Positions 27,690 to 36,567 of a DNA stretch of 64,000 nt are shown here, piece by piece. Position 1 is the first letter of the stretch, and every line of letters begins with the position of its first letter. Location: positions 6,944,001 through 7,008,000 of the forward strand of contig NC_012522.1 of assembly GCF_000010805.1 (NCBI RefSeq), written 5' to 3'. The notes below the pieces were generated by a model, which was not told where the DNA came from, ran no database searches, and saw only the letters and a program-made list of their open reading frames with translations. The translations under genes were made by a program, and so were the position numbers. This DNA comes from Rhodococcus opacus B4 (GTDB lineage Bacteria; Actinomycetota; Actinomycetes; Mycobacteriales; Mycobacteriaceae).

Positions 27690-27808
27690 GATCGACAGCT
27701 TGGGGTGGGCATTGCACCTCAGCGACGCGCGAGCTGGGACTTTCAATTGGCCTGTGGATGGGCGTGGTGTTGTGGATGGACCCTGCCTCGAGCGTTTATC
27801 CTGCGCCT

Positions 27809-28189
27809 GTGAAACGCAGCGACGGGGTGCCGATGATCCGCGCGTCGCGGGGAAATCCCCGGTCGGCGGCGATCACCCGGCTGGCGTTGGCGTATGCCCG
27901 GCTGTGGGGTGCCCGCATCGCGTTCGACGCCGAGTTCGGCATCTTCGTGTGCAGCGGCATGCGCGGTGGGTACGCGCGCGGCGGGACGACCATCGGCGGT
28001 GCGTTTCTCACCGGCCGGAACCCGGCGAGATCCCTTCTGCGACACGAAGCGGTCCACGCCGACCAGTGGGCGACGTACGGCTGGACGTTCGCGCTGCGGT
28101 ACCTGTTCGAGGAGTCGAGGCACCCCGGTGCCCGGAACCGGTTCGAGATCGCCGCGGGCCTCGAGGACGGCGGCTACCGGGACAGCTGA
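27809..28189 (+). CDS. Hypothetical protein with HExxH motif
   Basis: I do not recognise a named family. The 126-residue product has a clear HEAVH motif (HExxH) in ARSLLRHEAVHADQWATYGWTFALRYLFEE, followed by RNRFEIAAGLEDGGY. Here the glutamate of the second motif could be a third zinc ligand, as in small zincin-like proteins. The N-terminal part is basic and contains RSAAITRLALAYARLWGARIAFD. The start is GTG 27809, preceded by TATCCT with a six-base gap, so the mRNA is probably leaderless. It overlaps the convergent TIGR03089 gene by 16 bases. Confidence 0.75.
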   Translation: MKRSDGVPMIRASRGNPRSAAITRLALAYARLWGARIAFDAEFGIFVCSGMRGGYARGGTTIGGAFLTGRNPARSLLRHEAVHADQWATYGWTFALRYLFEESRHPGARNRFEIAAGLEDGGYRDS

Positions 28190-28893
28190 CGGGTGATCTT
28201 CTCGGTGTCCACGCGCCGCGCCTGGGCCGCGGTGCCGGCATTGGCGACCTGCACCAGTGACGCCCCGGCCGCGAACACGGCCACCAGACCGTCGATCAGG
28301 GCGTCGGGGGAGTCCCATGCCTCGACGGACAACACCCGGTCGGTTCCGGTGATCCCGTGCGACTCGGCGGACGCCAGGGCTGCGGCGAGAACGTCGTCGA
28401 CGCTCTTGCCCGCCAGTGCCGGTCCGGCGACCGTCGGCCGGAACTGGTCGCCGTGGACGCGCACCGAGGTGGCGTAGTCGGTGATGCCGACGGGAAGGTC
28501 GGGAACGGGGCGGCCGAACGCGTCCAGCGACAGCGCCGCGACCTCCGGAACGTCCTCGACGTCGCCCAGGCGCTGCGCGGTGACGAGGGCGATCTCGGCG
28601 TCCGCATCGGGTTCGAGGACGATCTCGGCGCCGGCCCACCACGCGCCGAGCAGGACCGCGGCCGTCTGCCAGTGTGCGGGCAGGAGCACCGCGACGCGGG
28701 CGCCGGGTTCGAGAGCGAATTCGTCGCGCAGCAGGTTGGCGGTCTTGGCCGCCCAGTTGGCGAGGGTGAGGGCCGAGAGCTCGACCCGTTCGCCCGTCGC
28801 GTCGTCGTAGAACGTGATGCGCGGTCCGGCCGGGTCGTTCTTCAGGATCGGGTCGAGCAGGGCGTCGGTCAGCGTGCGGGACGCATGATTCAT
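28174..28893 (-). CDS. TIGR03089-family AMP-binding-like protein
   Basis: The 239-residue protein resembles the N-terminal domain of acyl-adenylating enzymes. It has ITFYDDATGERVELSALTLANWAAKTANLLRDEF, RVAVLLPAHWQTAAVLLGAWWAG and a late segment VFAAGASLVQVAN. The full ANL core motifs and the C-terminal lid are absent. This matches the actinobacterial TIGR03089 family (M. tuberculosis Rv3268), whose function is unknown. It sits directly downstream of the LCP gene on the same strand. ATG 28893 is preferred over a TTG two codons upstream. Confidence 0.85.
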   Translation of the reverse strand: MNHASRTLTDALLDPILKNDPAGPRITFYDDATGERVELSALTLANWAAKTANLLRDEFALEPGARVAVLLPAHWQTAAVLLGAWWAGAEIVLEPDADAEIALVTAQRLGDVEDVPEVAALSLDAFGRPVPDLPVGITDYATSVRVHGDQFRPTVAGPALAGKSVDDVLAAALASAESHGITGTDRVLSVEAWDSPDALIDGLVAVFAAGASLVQVANAGTAAQARRVDTEKITRQLSR

Positions 28894-28915
28894 GGACAAG
28901 TCCGTCTCTCGTTTT

Positions 28916-30448
28916 CTAGTTCACACAACGCGGGCCCGACGAGCCGGCGTCGATGGGCGGGCCGGGCGGCGCCGGGGTGGGGGTCGTGCCTGCCGTGGAC
29001 ACGGGCTCGAGGCCCGTTTCGGAGGACTCGGACGACGAACTGCTGATGGTGGTCTCGGCGGACGTCGGCCCCTGGTAGTCGCTCGCCAGCACCACCCGGA
29101 CCGAGCCTCGAGGCAGCGCCGAATCGGTGTCGGTGGGGAGCCCGCCGAGTGCGGCCGCGACCGACTTGGCGCTGTCGTCGTCCGCGGAATGCGCGAAGAC
29201 GGTGGTCTCGCTCACGGCCTTGCCCGTGTAGTTGCCGATCTCACCCTGGCCGTAGCCGAGCGACGTCAGGGCGTCGGCCACACCGTTCGCGAGGCCTCCG
29301 ACGTCGCTGGCGTTCGCGACGTCGACGGTGACGGTCGAGGTGTCGATGTCGGGCGTCTCGGACTTGGTGGTGGTGTCTTCCGAGTCGGTGGGCCCCTCAC
29401 CGACGAGTCCGGCCACGTACTTCTTCACGTCCTTCGGCTTGACCTCGACGATGGACTCGCCGTAGTCGGTCATGCCGTTGAGATCCGCCACCGGAATGGT
29501 CTCGAACTGCACCTTGCCGCCGGCGAGGTCCTGCAGTTGGGTGGCGAATTCGATGATGTCCCAGTCGTCGTCGAGCACGACCGAGCGTTGCACCGCGCCG
29601 CTGAGTTCGTTGAGCTTGCCCGGGTCGCTGAGCGTCTTCGCGGACAGCACCTTGCCGACGAGCGAGGCCATGAACACCTGCTGGCGCACGATGCGGTCGA
29701 GGTCGCCGCGGGGGAGGTCGTGGCGCTGGCGGACGAAGCTCAGTGCGTCCGCACCCTTCAGCGTCTGCTCGCCGGCAGGGAAGTGGGCGCCGGACATGTC
29801 CTCGTCGACGGGTTCGTTGAGGCAGACGTCGACTCCGCCGACCGCGTTGGTGAGGAGGACGAACCCGAGCAGCCCGACCTCGGCGTAATGGTCGACGGTG
29901 ATGCCGGTGAGATCTGCCACCGATTGGATGAGCGCCTCGCGGCCTGCCTTCGTCGACTCCTCCTCGGCCTCCTTGTCGGTGGCCCCGTCCTCGACGAGTT
30001 TCAGCCGTTCGGTCTCCTTGGTGGCACCGTAGGCGGCGTTGATCTTCGACATGCCGATCCCCGGCACGTCGACGTACGAGTCGCGGGGGATCGAGATGGC
30101 GGTGGCGGAACTGCCGTCGTTCGGAACACGGACGAGGACGATGGTGTCGGTGTTTGAGGCCACCTCCTCACCGGCCCGCAGTGAGTCGAGTTCCTCCTGG
30201 GAGAGGGGGTTGCCGTGGGCGTCGGTGCGGCTGTCGGTGCCGACCATGAGGATGTCGACGGCGCCGTCGGCGCTTCCCCCGAGGCCGAGACCGCCCGCGG
30301 TTGCCAGATTGTTGCGCAGCGAGTCGATGCTCCGCCACGCGAATCCCGTGACGACGAGTGCGAGCACCGACAGCACCGCGACAGCGATGTGAATCGGCCG
30401 CCGAGCGGTGCTCGGGGGTGCGTCTGGTGCGGGTTGCTCGTGTGACAC
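28916..30448 (-). CDS. cpsA: LCP (LytR-CpsA-Psr) cell wall ligase
   Basis: The 510-residue membrane protein has a short cytoplasmic N-terminus and one transmembrane helix (about 20-40). An LCP domain follows with DILMVGTDSRTDAHGNPLS, ATAISIPRDSYVDVPG, KINAAYG and SFVRQRHDLPRGDLDRIVRQQ, and a LytR_C domain begins near 340. The tail is rich in Ser, Thr and Pro. LCP enzymes join lipid-linked polymers to peptidoglycan, arabinogalactan in mycolata, and the neighbours rmlD and wbbL make the rhamnose linker. The start is GTG 30448, with TAGCCT seven bases upstream. It is the homologue of Rv3267. Confidence 0.92.
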   Translation of the reverse strand: MSHEQPAPDAPPSTARRPIHIAVAVLSVLALVVTGFAWRSIDSLRNNLATAGGLGLGGSADGAVDILMVGTDSRTDAHGNPLSQEELDSLRAGEEVASNTDTIVLVRVPNDGSSATAISIPRDSYVDVPGIGMSKINAAYGATKETERLKLVEDGATDKEAEEESTKAGREALIQSVADLTGITVDHYAEVGLLGFVLLTNAVGGVDVCLNEPVDEDMSGAHFPAGEQTLKGADALSFVRQRHDLPRGDLDRIVRQQVFMASLVGKVLSAKTLSDPGKLNELSGAVQRSVVLDDDWDIIEFATQLQDLAGGKVQFETIPVADLNGMTDYGESIVEVKPKDVKKYVAGLVGEGPTDSEDTTTKSETPDIDTSTVTVDVANASDVGGLANGVADALTSLGYGQGEIGNYTGKAVSETTVFAHSADDDSAKSVAAALGGLPTDTDSALPRGSVRVVLASDYQGPTSAETTISSSSSESSETGLEPVSTAGTTPTPAPPGPPIDAGSSGPRCVN

Positions 30449-30516
30449 GGAAACCAGGCTACTGGTCGCCGCGGCTGGAGCAGGGACGCGTGGATCGGCG
30501 TGCCAGACTGGGCGCC

Positions 30517-31365
30517 GTGACGAACATCCTTGTGACGGGCGCCCGCGGGCAGCTGGCTGGACACCTCCTCCGACGGGCCGGGGCGATGGGCATGCCGGCC
30601 CGCGGTGTGGGATCGGACGAGCTCGACATCACCGACCGCGACGCGGTGGATGCGCAGGTCGAAGCCGGTTCGGTGGTGATCAACTGCGCCGCGTACACCG
30701 CGGTGGACGCGGCGGAGTCGGACGAGGACGCCGCGCGGGCCGTGAACGAGGACGGTCCTGCGAACCTGGCGGCGGCGTGCGCCCGGGTGGGTGCCCGGCT
30801 GATCCACGTCTCCACCGACTACGTATTCGCCGGGGACGGCGACACGCCGTACGAGGTGGACGCCCCGACCGGTCCCGCGACCGCCTACGGACGCACCAAA
30901 CTTGCCGGCGAGCGCGCCGTCCACGCTGCGCTTCCGTCCGCGCACGTCGTGCGCACCGCCTGGGTGTACAGCGGGGTGGGTTCCGACTTCGTCTCCACCA
31001 TGCGCCGCCTCGAGCGCGAACGTGACACGGTCGACGTCGTGGACGATCAGGTGGGCTCGCCCACATTCGCCGGCGACCTGGCCGACGCGCTGCTCGAACT
31101 GGCCGGTCGCAGCGACATCGGCGCACCGGTGCTGCACGCCACCAACTCGGGCCGGGCGAGTTGGTTCGACCTCGCACGGGCAGTGTTCGAGGAAGCGGGT
31201 GCCGACCCGCAGCGGGTGCGCCCGTGCACGAGTGCCCAGTTCGTGCGCCCCGCCCCGCGACCGGCGTTCTCGGTGCTGTCCGGGCGCGCGTGGGCCGACG
31301 CCGGGCTGACCCCGTTGCGGCCGTGGCGAGATGCCTTGCGTGCCGCTCTGCGTGCCGCGGTGTGA
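30517..31365 (+). CDS. rmlD: dTDP-4-dehydrorhamnose reductase
   Basis: The 282-residue SDR enzyme makes dTDP-L-rhamnose, the donor for the arabinogalactan linker. Seen are the Rossmann start ILVTGARGQLAG, a slight variant of GxxGQLG, then INCAAYTAVDAAE, HVSTDYVFAGDGDTPYEVDAPTGP, catalytic Tyr and Lys in YGRTK and the substrate-binding RTAWVYSG. The start is GTG 30517 with CAGACT seven bases upstream. It is divergent from the LCP gene and followed by wbbL. Confidence 0.94.
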   Translation: MTNILVTGARGQLAGHLLRRAGAMGMPARGVGSDELDITDRDAVDAQVEAGSVVINCAAYTAVDAAESDEDAARAVNEDGPANLAAACARVGARLIHVSTDYVFAGDGDTPYEVDAPTGPATAYGRTKLAGERAVHAALPSAHVVRTAWVYSGVGSDFVSTMRRLERERDTVDVVDDQVGSPTFAGDLADALLELAGRSDIGAPVLHATNSGRASWFDLARAVFEEAGADPQRVRPCTSAQFVRPAPRPAFSVLSGRAWADAGLTPLRPWRDALRAALRAAV

Positions 31366-31399
31366 GAGGGACCCCCTTTCAACGGCTACGCTTGCCCGC

Positions 31400-32299
31400 G
31401 TGAGTTCGAAGCTGGCCGTGGTGACGGTGACCTATTCGCCAGGTGAGCATCTGGAGCAGTTCCTGGGCACTCTCGCCGAGGCGACGAAAGAAGATCCGCA
31501 GGTCGTGATGGCCGACAACGGTTCGACGGACGGCGCCCCCGAGGCCGCGGACGCGGCGCACGAGCACGTGCGCCTGCTGCGCACCGGCGGGAACATCGGC
31601 TACGGCGGTGCCGTCAACAGGGCTGTGGCGGAGATCGACGACGACATCGAGTTCGTCGTCATCGCCAATCCGGATGTTCGCTGGGCGCCCGGATCGATCG
31701 ACGTTCTCCTCGCGGCCGCCGAGCGCTGGCCGCGTGCCGGGGCGCTCGGACCGCTCGTTCTCGAACCCGACGGAAGCGTCTACCCGTCGGCGCGCCAGGT
31801 GCCCGACCTCGTGTCGGGGGCGGGGCACGCCGTCCTGGGCACGGTATGGCCGTCCAACCCCTGGACTGCCGGCTACCGGCAGGAGAACGAGACCGTCAGC
31901 GAGCGGTCGGTCGGCTGGCTGTCCGGCTCGTGCCTGCTGATGCGACGCGCGGCGTTCGACTCGATCAACGGTTTCGACTCCCGCTATTTCATGTACATGG
32001 AGGACGTCGATCTGGGCGATCGCCTGGGCAAGGCCGGGTGGCTCAATGTGTACGTGCCGTCCGCCGAGGTCACCCATGCGAAGGGGCACGCCGCGGGCAA
32101 GCATCCGGAACTGATGCTGCCCGCCCATCATCAGAGCGCGTACCGGTTCCAGGCCGACCGCCATCCTCACTGGTGGCAGGCACCCCTGAGGTGGGCACTT
32201 CGGGGAGGATTGGCAATGCGGTCGAAGATCGCCGTCGCTGCGGCGGTGCGGGAACGTCGGAAGAACGAGAACGAGGGGGGAACGACTCATGGCAATTGA
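31400..32299 (+). CDS. wbbL: Rhamnosyltransferase of the arabinogalactan linker
   Basis: The 299-residue GT2 enzyme should transfer rhamnose to decaprenyl-PP-GlcNAc. It shows KLAVVTVTYSPGEHLEQFL, VVMADNGSTDGAPE, the RTGGNIGYGGAVNRA segment with the NxGxGxxxN pattern, FVVIANPDVRW (DxD-like) and GSCLLMRRAAFDSINGFDSRYFMYMEDVDLG. GTG 31400 follows TACGCT with a seven-base gap, so the mRNA may be leaderless. It overlaps manC by 11 bases. The homologue is M. tuberculosis WbbL1 (Rv3265c). Confidence 0.94.
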   Translation: MSSKLAVVTVTYSPGEHLEQFLGTLAEATKEDPQVVMADNGSTDGAPEAADAAHEHVRLLRTGGNIGYGGAVNRAVAEIDDDIEFVVIANPDVRWAPGSIDVLLAAAERWPRAGALGPLVLEPDGSVYPSARQVPDLVSGAGHAVLGTVWPSNPWTAGYRQENETVSERSVGWLSGSCLLMRRAAFDSINGFDSRYFMYMEDVDLGDRLGKAGWLNVYVPSAEVTHAKGHAAGKHPELMLPAHHQSAYRFQADRHPHWWQAPLRWALRGGLAMRSKIAVAAAVRERRKNENEGGTTHGN

Positions 32300-33368
32300 G
32301 AAGACGACCGATGCGGTGGTGCTGGTCGGCGGTCAGGGGACGCGGCTTCGCCCGCTGACGCTGTCGGCGCCCAAGCCCATGCTGCCCACCGCGGGTCTGC
32401 CGTTCCTCCAGCATCTGCTGGCGCGGATCGAGGCGGCCGGGATCAAGCACGTCGTGCTCGGCACGTCCTTCAAGGCGGAGGTCTTCGAGGAGTACTTCGG
32501 GGACGGTTCCAAGCTGGGACTCGAGATCGACTACGTCACCGAGACCGAACCGCTCGGCACCGGAGGCGGCATCCGCAACGTTCTGCCGAAGCTGCGCGGC
32601 GACCACGCAATGGTCTTCAACGGTGACGTCCTCGGCGGCACCGATCTGGGGGCGATCCTCGACACTCACCGGACCCGGGAGGCCGACGTCACGTTGCACC
32701 TCGTGCGGGTGGGGGATCCGCGGGCGTTCGGCTGTGTGCCCACCGACGAGGACGGCCGGGTGACCGCCTTCCTCGAGAAGACTCAGGATCCGCCGACCGA
32801 CCAGATCAACGCCGGGTGCTACGTCTTCAAGCGCGAGATCATCGAACAGATCCCCGAGGGCCGGCCGGTGTCGGTGGAGCGTGAGGTGTTCCCGTCGCTG
32901 CTCGCCGGTGACGCCCGCATCTATGGTCACGTGGACTCGTCGTACTGGCGCGACATGGGCACTCCCGAGGACTTCGTGCGCGGTTCGGCGGATCTGGTGC
33001 GTGGCATCGCTCCGTCGCCGGCGCTCGACGGGCCCCGCGGCGAATCGCTCGTCCATCCGGGTGCGGGCGTCGCCCCGGGTGCGTTGCTGATCGGCGGCAC
33101 CGTCGTCGGCCGCGGTGCCGAGGTGGGCGCGGGCGCACGACTCGACGGTGCGGTGCTGTTCGACGGTGCTGTCGTCGAGGCCGGTGCGACCGTCGAACGG
33201 TCCATCATCGGATTCGGTGCGCGCATAGGTCCGCGGGCCCTCGTGAGGGACGCCGTGATCGGCGACGGAGCCGACGTCGGTGCCCGGTGCGAACTGCTGC
33301 GCGGGGCCCGGGTGTGGCCGGGCGTGACGCTGCCCGACGGCGGAGTGCGGTTCAGTACGGACGTGTGA
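32289..33368 (+). CDS. manC: Mannose-1-phosphate guanylyltransferase
   Basis: The 359-residue nucleotidyltransferase makes GDP-mannose for lipoarabinomannan, PIMs and glycoproteins. It has the pyrophosphorylase signature AVVLVGGQGTRLRPLTLSAPKPMLPTAG, FNGDVLGGTDL and FLEKTQDPPTDQINAGCYVF. A left-handed beta-helix follows from about 255, with repeats such as GALLIGGTVVGRGAEVGAGARLDG. Its length equals M. tuberculosis Rv3264c, there called manB. A GAGGGGGG ribosome site precedes ATG 32289, inside the end of wbbL. Confidence 0.94.
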   Translation: MAIEKTTDAVVLVGGQGTRLRPLTLSAPKPMLPTAGLPFLQHLLARIEAAGIKHVVLGTSFKAEVFEEYFGDGSKLGLEIDYVTETEPLGTGGGIRNVLPKLRGDHAMVFNGDVLGGTDLGAILDTHRTREADVTLHLVRVGDPRAFGCVPTDEDGRVTAFLEKTQDPPTDQINAGCYVFKREIIEQIPEGRPVSVEREVFPSLLAGDARIYGHVDSSYWRDMGTPEDFVRGSADLVRGIAPSPALDGPRGESLVHPGAGVAPGALLIGGTVVGRGAEVGAGARLDGAVLFDGAVVEAGATVERSIIGFGARIGPRALVRDAVIGDGADVGARCELLRGARVWPGVTLPDGGVRFSTDV

Positions 33369-33382
33369 GAGGTGAAGCGCCC

Positions 33383-33931
33383 CTAGCGCAGTCCGGCGAG
33401 GTGCACGAGGTGGTCGATCGTGGACTTCTCCGCGTTCGGCGGCAGCGCGTCCACCGGCCACCACCGGAGATCCGTCGATTCGGAACTCCGCACGATGTGT
33501 GCGCCGGCACGCGCGCGGACGAGAAACCGGAGATCCAGGTGCCGGGTGGGTTGTCCGAGTGAGCACGTGATCGGGTGGGTGTGCGCCGAGAGCAGTTCGG
33601 GGTCGATCCGGAGGTCGGGAATTCCCGACTCCTCGCACGCCTCCCGCAGTGCGGCGTCGACGACGGTGTCGTCGGACGGCTCACAGTGCCCACCCAATTG
33701 GATCCACCGGCCGACTCGGGGATGCAGCGTGAGCAGCACGTGACATCCTCCCTCGTCCAGGACGAGGGAGGATGCCGTGATGTGCCCGGGCGCGTACTCA
33801 CGCAGGCATCCGAGCGGCGCGGATGCGAGGAACGCAAGCATGGTGTGCCGCAACGATTCGTCGTTCTCGTCGAGCGTCTTCCAGCCCTCGAGTGCGGCGG
33901 TCGCGGTGCGGTGCAGTGATTCGGCGCTCAT
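33383..33931 (-). CDS. NUDIX hydrolase
   Basis: The 182-residue protein carries a NUDIX box of the GGHCEP...REACEESG type (GGHCEPSDDTVVDAALREACEESGI, about 79-103). This is a common actinobacterial variant that departs from the strict GX5E spacing. The N-terminal helix region and the WPVDALP tail match the group. The substrate is unknown. It converges on manC with a gap of 14 bases and precedes fbiB in the other direction. Confidence 0.9.
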   Translation of the reverse strand: MSAESLHRTATAALEGWKTLDENDESLRHTMLAFLASAPLGCLREYAPGHITASSLVLDEGGCHVLLTLHPRVGRWIQLGGHCEPSDDTVVDAALREACEESGIPDLRIDPELLSAHTHPITCSLGQPTRHLDLRFLVRARAGAHIVRSSESTDLRWWPVDALPPNAEKSTIDHLVHLAGLR

Positions 33932-33940
33932 GTGTGCGGG

Positions 33941-35305
33941 TCATTTCTCGATCAGGGCGTCGCCGGGGTCGGCGGGGTAGCGGGGTCCGAGTGGTTCGAG
34001 TGGGTGGCCGACGGCGATCGCGCCGAGCGGTTGCCAGTCGGCGGGCAGTCCGAGGACACCGCGGACGGTGTCGGCGGCGAAGATCGTCGAGCCGATCCAG
34101 CAGCTGCCGATTCCCTTGGTGGCCAACGACACCAGCAGTCCCTGTACCGCCGCGCCGACCGCGACGGTGAACATCGTGGCCTCCGCCGCCCGCCGGCGCG
34201 GGTCGGGGTAGCTGTGCGCGCCGTCGGGGACGCAGAACGGGATGATCACCTCCGGCGCGTCGAACAGGATGTTCCCCCGCGCCACCCGCGCCGCCACCGC
34301 GTCCGCGTCCATGCCGTCGGCGGCCAAGTCGGCCTGCCACCGCTCCCGCATCGCCGACAGCAGGTCCTCACGCACCGCCCGGGTACGGATCCACACGAAC
34401 CGGACCGGCCGGGTGTGGTGCGGCGCCGGGGCGGTGAGGGCCTCGGCGATCGACGCCCGCACCGCGTCGGGATCGACGGGATCGTCGGCGAATTCGCGGA
34501 CCGAGCGGCGCAGCAGCAACGCCTCCGCCCGACCCCGTTCCACGGATTCGGCGGTGCCGAGCCAGAACAGGTCCTCCTCGCCGTGCCGGATCAGATCCCG
34601 TGCCCGCGACCCGTCGTCGGCCAGGGCCAGGCCCCGCACCACCGCGACCGGCACCCCGCCGAGCTTGCCCTTGACGAGGTCACCGGCGGCGGCGATCTCG
34701 TCGGCGACCGCGACCTCGGTGACCATCAGTTCGTTGCCCTGAGAGTCCCGGGCCCCGGCGTACCCGTGCAGGACCGGCAGCCCGGCCGCGCCGATGGCGG
34801 CGTCGATCTGCCCGTTGCGCCACGCCCGCCCCATCGTGTCGGTGACCACCACCGCGACGGTGACACCGAGCGCCGCCTCGATCGCCTCCCGCAGCCCGCG
34901 GGCGCTCGCATCCGGATCCTCCGGCAGCAGAGCCAGTTCGGAGCCCTCCACGTTCGATCCGTCGATTCCGGACGCGGCCTGCACGATCCCGAGCCGGTTC
35001 TCGGTGATCAGGGTCCGGCCCTTGCGGGCGACCACCCGCACCGCTTCCTGCTCGACCAGCCGGCGGCGGGCGGCGTCCCGCTCCTCGGGATCGACCGGGC
35101 ACGAGACGATCCGGCCCTCGACCTTCGAGAATGCCTTGCTGGTGACCACCACCACGTCACCGCTGCGCAGCCACGGCGCCGCGGCGACGACCGCCGCGGC
35201 CAGGTCGTCGCCGGGCCGGAACTCGGGCAGCCCCGGCACCGGCAGGATCTCGATCGCCCCGCCCGGCGCGTGATCGACCGGCGCCCCACCCGCCTGCTCG
35301 GTCAC
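33941..35305 (-). CDS. fbiB: Bifunctional F420:gamma-glutamyl ligase / dehydro-F420 reductase
   Basis: The 454-residue protein has two domains. The N-terminal CofE-like ligase (about 1-245) has [38 protein letters not shown] and [15 protein letters not shown] and adds glutamates to F420. The C-terminal nitroreductase-like FMN domain (from about 255) has [14 protein letters not shown] and [11 protein letters not shown] and in mycobacteria reduces dehydro-F420-0. It starts at GTG 35305, overlapping the fbiA stop (GTGA). The two genes are one operon, as Rv3261-Rv3262. Confidence 0.95.
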   Translation of the reverse strand: MTEQAGGAPVDHAPGGAIEILPVPGLPEFRPGDDLAAAVVAAAPWLRSGDVVVVTSKAFSKVEGRIVSCPVDPEERDAARRRLVEQEAVRVVARKGRTLITENRLGIVQAASGIDGSNVEGSELALLPEDPDASARGLREAIEAALGVTVAVVVTDTMGRAWRNGQIDAAIGAAGLPVLHGYAGARDSQGNELMVTEVAVADEIAAAGDLVKGKLGGVPVAVVRGLALADDGSRARDLIRHGEEDLFWLGTAESVERGRAEALLLRRSVREFADDPVDPDAVRASIAEALTAPAPHHTRPVRFVWIRTRAVREDLLSAMRERWQADLAADGMDADAVAARVARGNILFDAPEVIIPFCVPDGAHSYPDPRRRAAEATMFTVAVGAAVQGLLVSLATKGIGSCWIGSTIFAADTVRGVLGLPADWQPLGAIAVGHPLEPLGPRYPADPGDALIEK

Positions 35306-36291
35306 AACCGCACCCCGGCCACGTCCAGGGCGGCCTGCACCATCGCGGCGGTGGCGTCCGGATCGGTCATGAGCAGCGGCACACTCCGTACGGCGACGCC
35401 GGGTACGTCGGCGGAATCGGTGTCGTGCACCAGCCAGCCGTCGAGGATCCCGGTCCCGGACCGTGCCCCGTACCAGCGGCCGATCGCCTCGGCGGACGTC
35501 TCCACCCCGATCACGTCCAAACATTCGTCGGCCATGCCGCGCAACGGTTTCCCGCCGACGATCGGCGAAATCCCGACCACCTTCGCGGTGGTGGTGCGCA
35601 GCGCACCCCGGATCCCCGGCACCGCCAGGATCGCGCCGACGCTGACCACCGGATTCGACGGCGCCAGCAACACGATGTCGGCGCCCTCGATCGCCTCGAG
35701 CACCCCCGGTGCCGGCGTCGCCTGCTCCGACCCGATGTGCGCGAAACTGTGCGTCGGTACCTGCGCCCGGTGGCGAACCCACCACTCCTGGAAGTGGATC
35801 GCCCGCTGCTCCCCGTCCTCCGGGTCGGTGATCACCACGTGAGTTTCACTACGATCGTCGGTGACCGGCAGCAACGTCACACCCGGCTGCCAGCGGTTGC
35901 ACAACGCCTCGGTCACCGCCGACAACGGATACCCCGTGCGCAGCATCTGCGACCGGATCAGATGGGTCGCGATGTCCCGGTCCCCGAGTCCGAACCAATC
36001 CGGCTTGGCGCCGTAGGCGGCGAGTTCCTCCTTGGCGTTCCAGCTTTCGCCGGCATGCCCCCACCCCCGGACGGTGTCGATACCCCCACCGAGGGTGTAC
36101 ATGCAGGTGTCCAGGTCCGGGCAGATCCGCAGCCCGTGCATCCACACATCGTCACCGACGTTGACCACCGCCGTGATCCGATGCGACGAATCCGCACCCG
36201 CACCACCCGGCGCATCGGCGCCCAGAAGCCGTCGCACTCCTTGCAGGAACCGGGCCCCACCGACCCCGCCAACCAATACAGTCACGTTCAC
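35302..36291 (-). CDS. fbiA: 2-phospho-L-lactate/enolpyruvyl transferase (F420 core)
   Basis: The 329-residue CofD/FbiA enzyme joins the phosphoenolpyruvyl (or lactyl) moiety to 7,8-didemethyl-8-hydroxy-5-deazariboflavin, giving (dehydro-)F420-0. It contains [58 protein letters not shown] and [15 protein letters not shown] 36291 follows TAGGCT with six bases between, so the mRNA is leaderless. F420 is widely used by Rhodococcus reductases. The companion fbiC is not in this window. Confidence 0.95.
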   Translation of the reverse strand: MNVTVLVGGVGGARFLQGVRRLLGADAPGGAGADSSHRITAVVNVGDDVWMHGLRICPDLDTCMYTLGGGIDTVRGWGHAGESWNAKEELAAYGAKPDWFGLGDRDIATHLIRSQMLRTGYPLSAVTEALCNRWQPGVTLLPVTDDRSETHVVITDPEDGEQRAIHFQEWWVRHRAQVPTHSFAHIGSEQATPAPGVLEAIEGADIVLLAPSNPVVSVGAILAVPGIRGALRTTTAKVVGISPIVGGKPLRGMADECLDVIGVETSAEAIGRWYGARSGTGILDGWLVHDTDSADVPGVAVRSVPLLMTDPDATAAMVQAALDVAGVRL

Positions 36292-36386
36292 GGTGCAAGC
36301 CTAGGCGGTGAGCGTCGGCGTCCGGTGGCCTGCTTCCCCAGGGGGATTCGAGAGCGCGAAATAGTAATCGACTTTCTGCGGTTAGC

Positions 36387-36415
36387 TTGACCGCGACACG
36401 CTGGGCGTGTCTAAT
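36387..36415 (+). promoter_or_regulatory. whiB2 promoter with inverted repeat in the spacer
   Basis: TTGACC (36387-36392), a 17-base spacer and TCTAAT (36410-36415) form a good promoter. GACACGC-TGG-GCGTGTC (36395-36411) is a perfect inverted repeat inside it. The start point would be near 36422, giving a leader of about 145 bases to ATG 36568. A regulator bound there would block RNA polymerase. Confidence 0.55.
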
Positions 36416-36470
36416 CACAAATATGTCATTCCAACGTTGCGGGCGTGGAATCACTTGCAGCGGGGATCAA

Positions 36471-36491
36471 TTCGAACGGTTGTTCGAACGG
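36471..36491. repeat. Direct repeat in whiB2 leader
   Basis: TTCGAACGG occurs at 36471-36479 and again at 36483-36491, twelve bases apart, so both copies lie on nearly the same helix face. Each contains the palindrome TTCGAA. It may be a protein-binding site in the leader; no partner is known. Confidence 0.45.
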
Positions 36492-36567
36492 GGTGGCAGG
36501 GGTGTTCGGTTCGGGGTACATGATCGATCGAAATTTTCTGCGCTATCACAGGTGAGGAGGCGGAACG

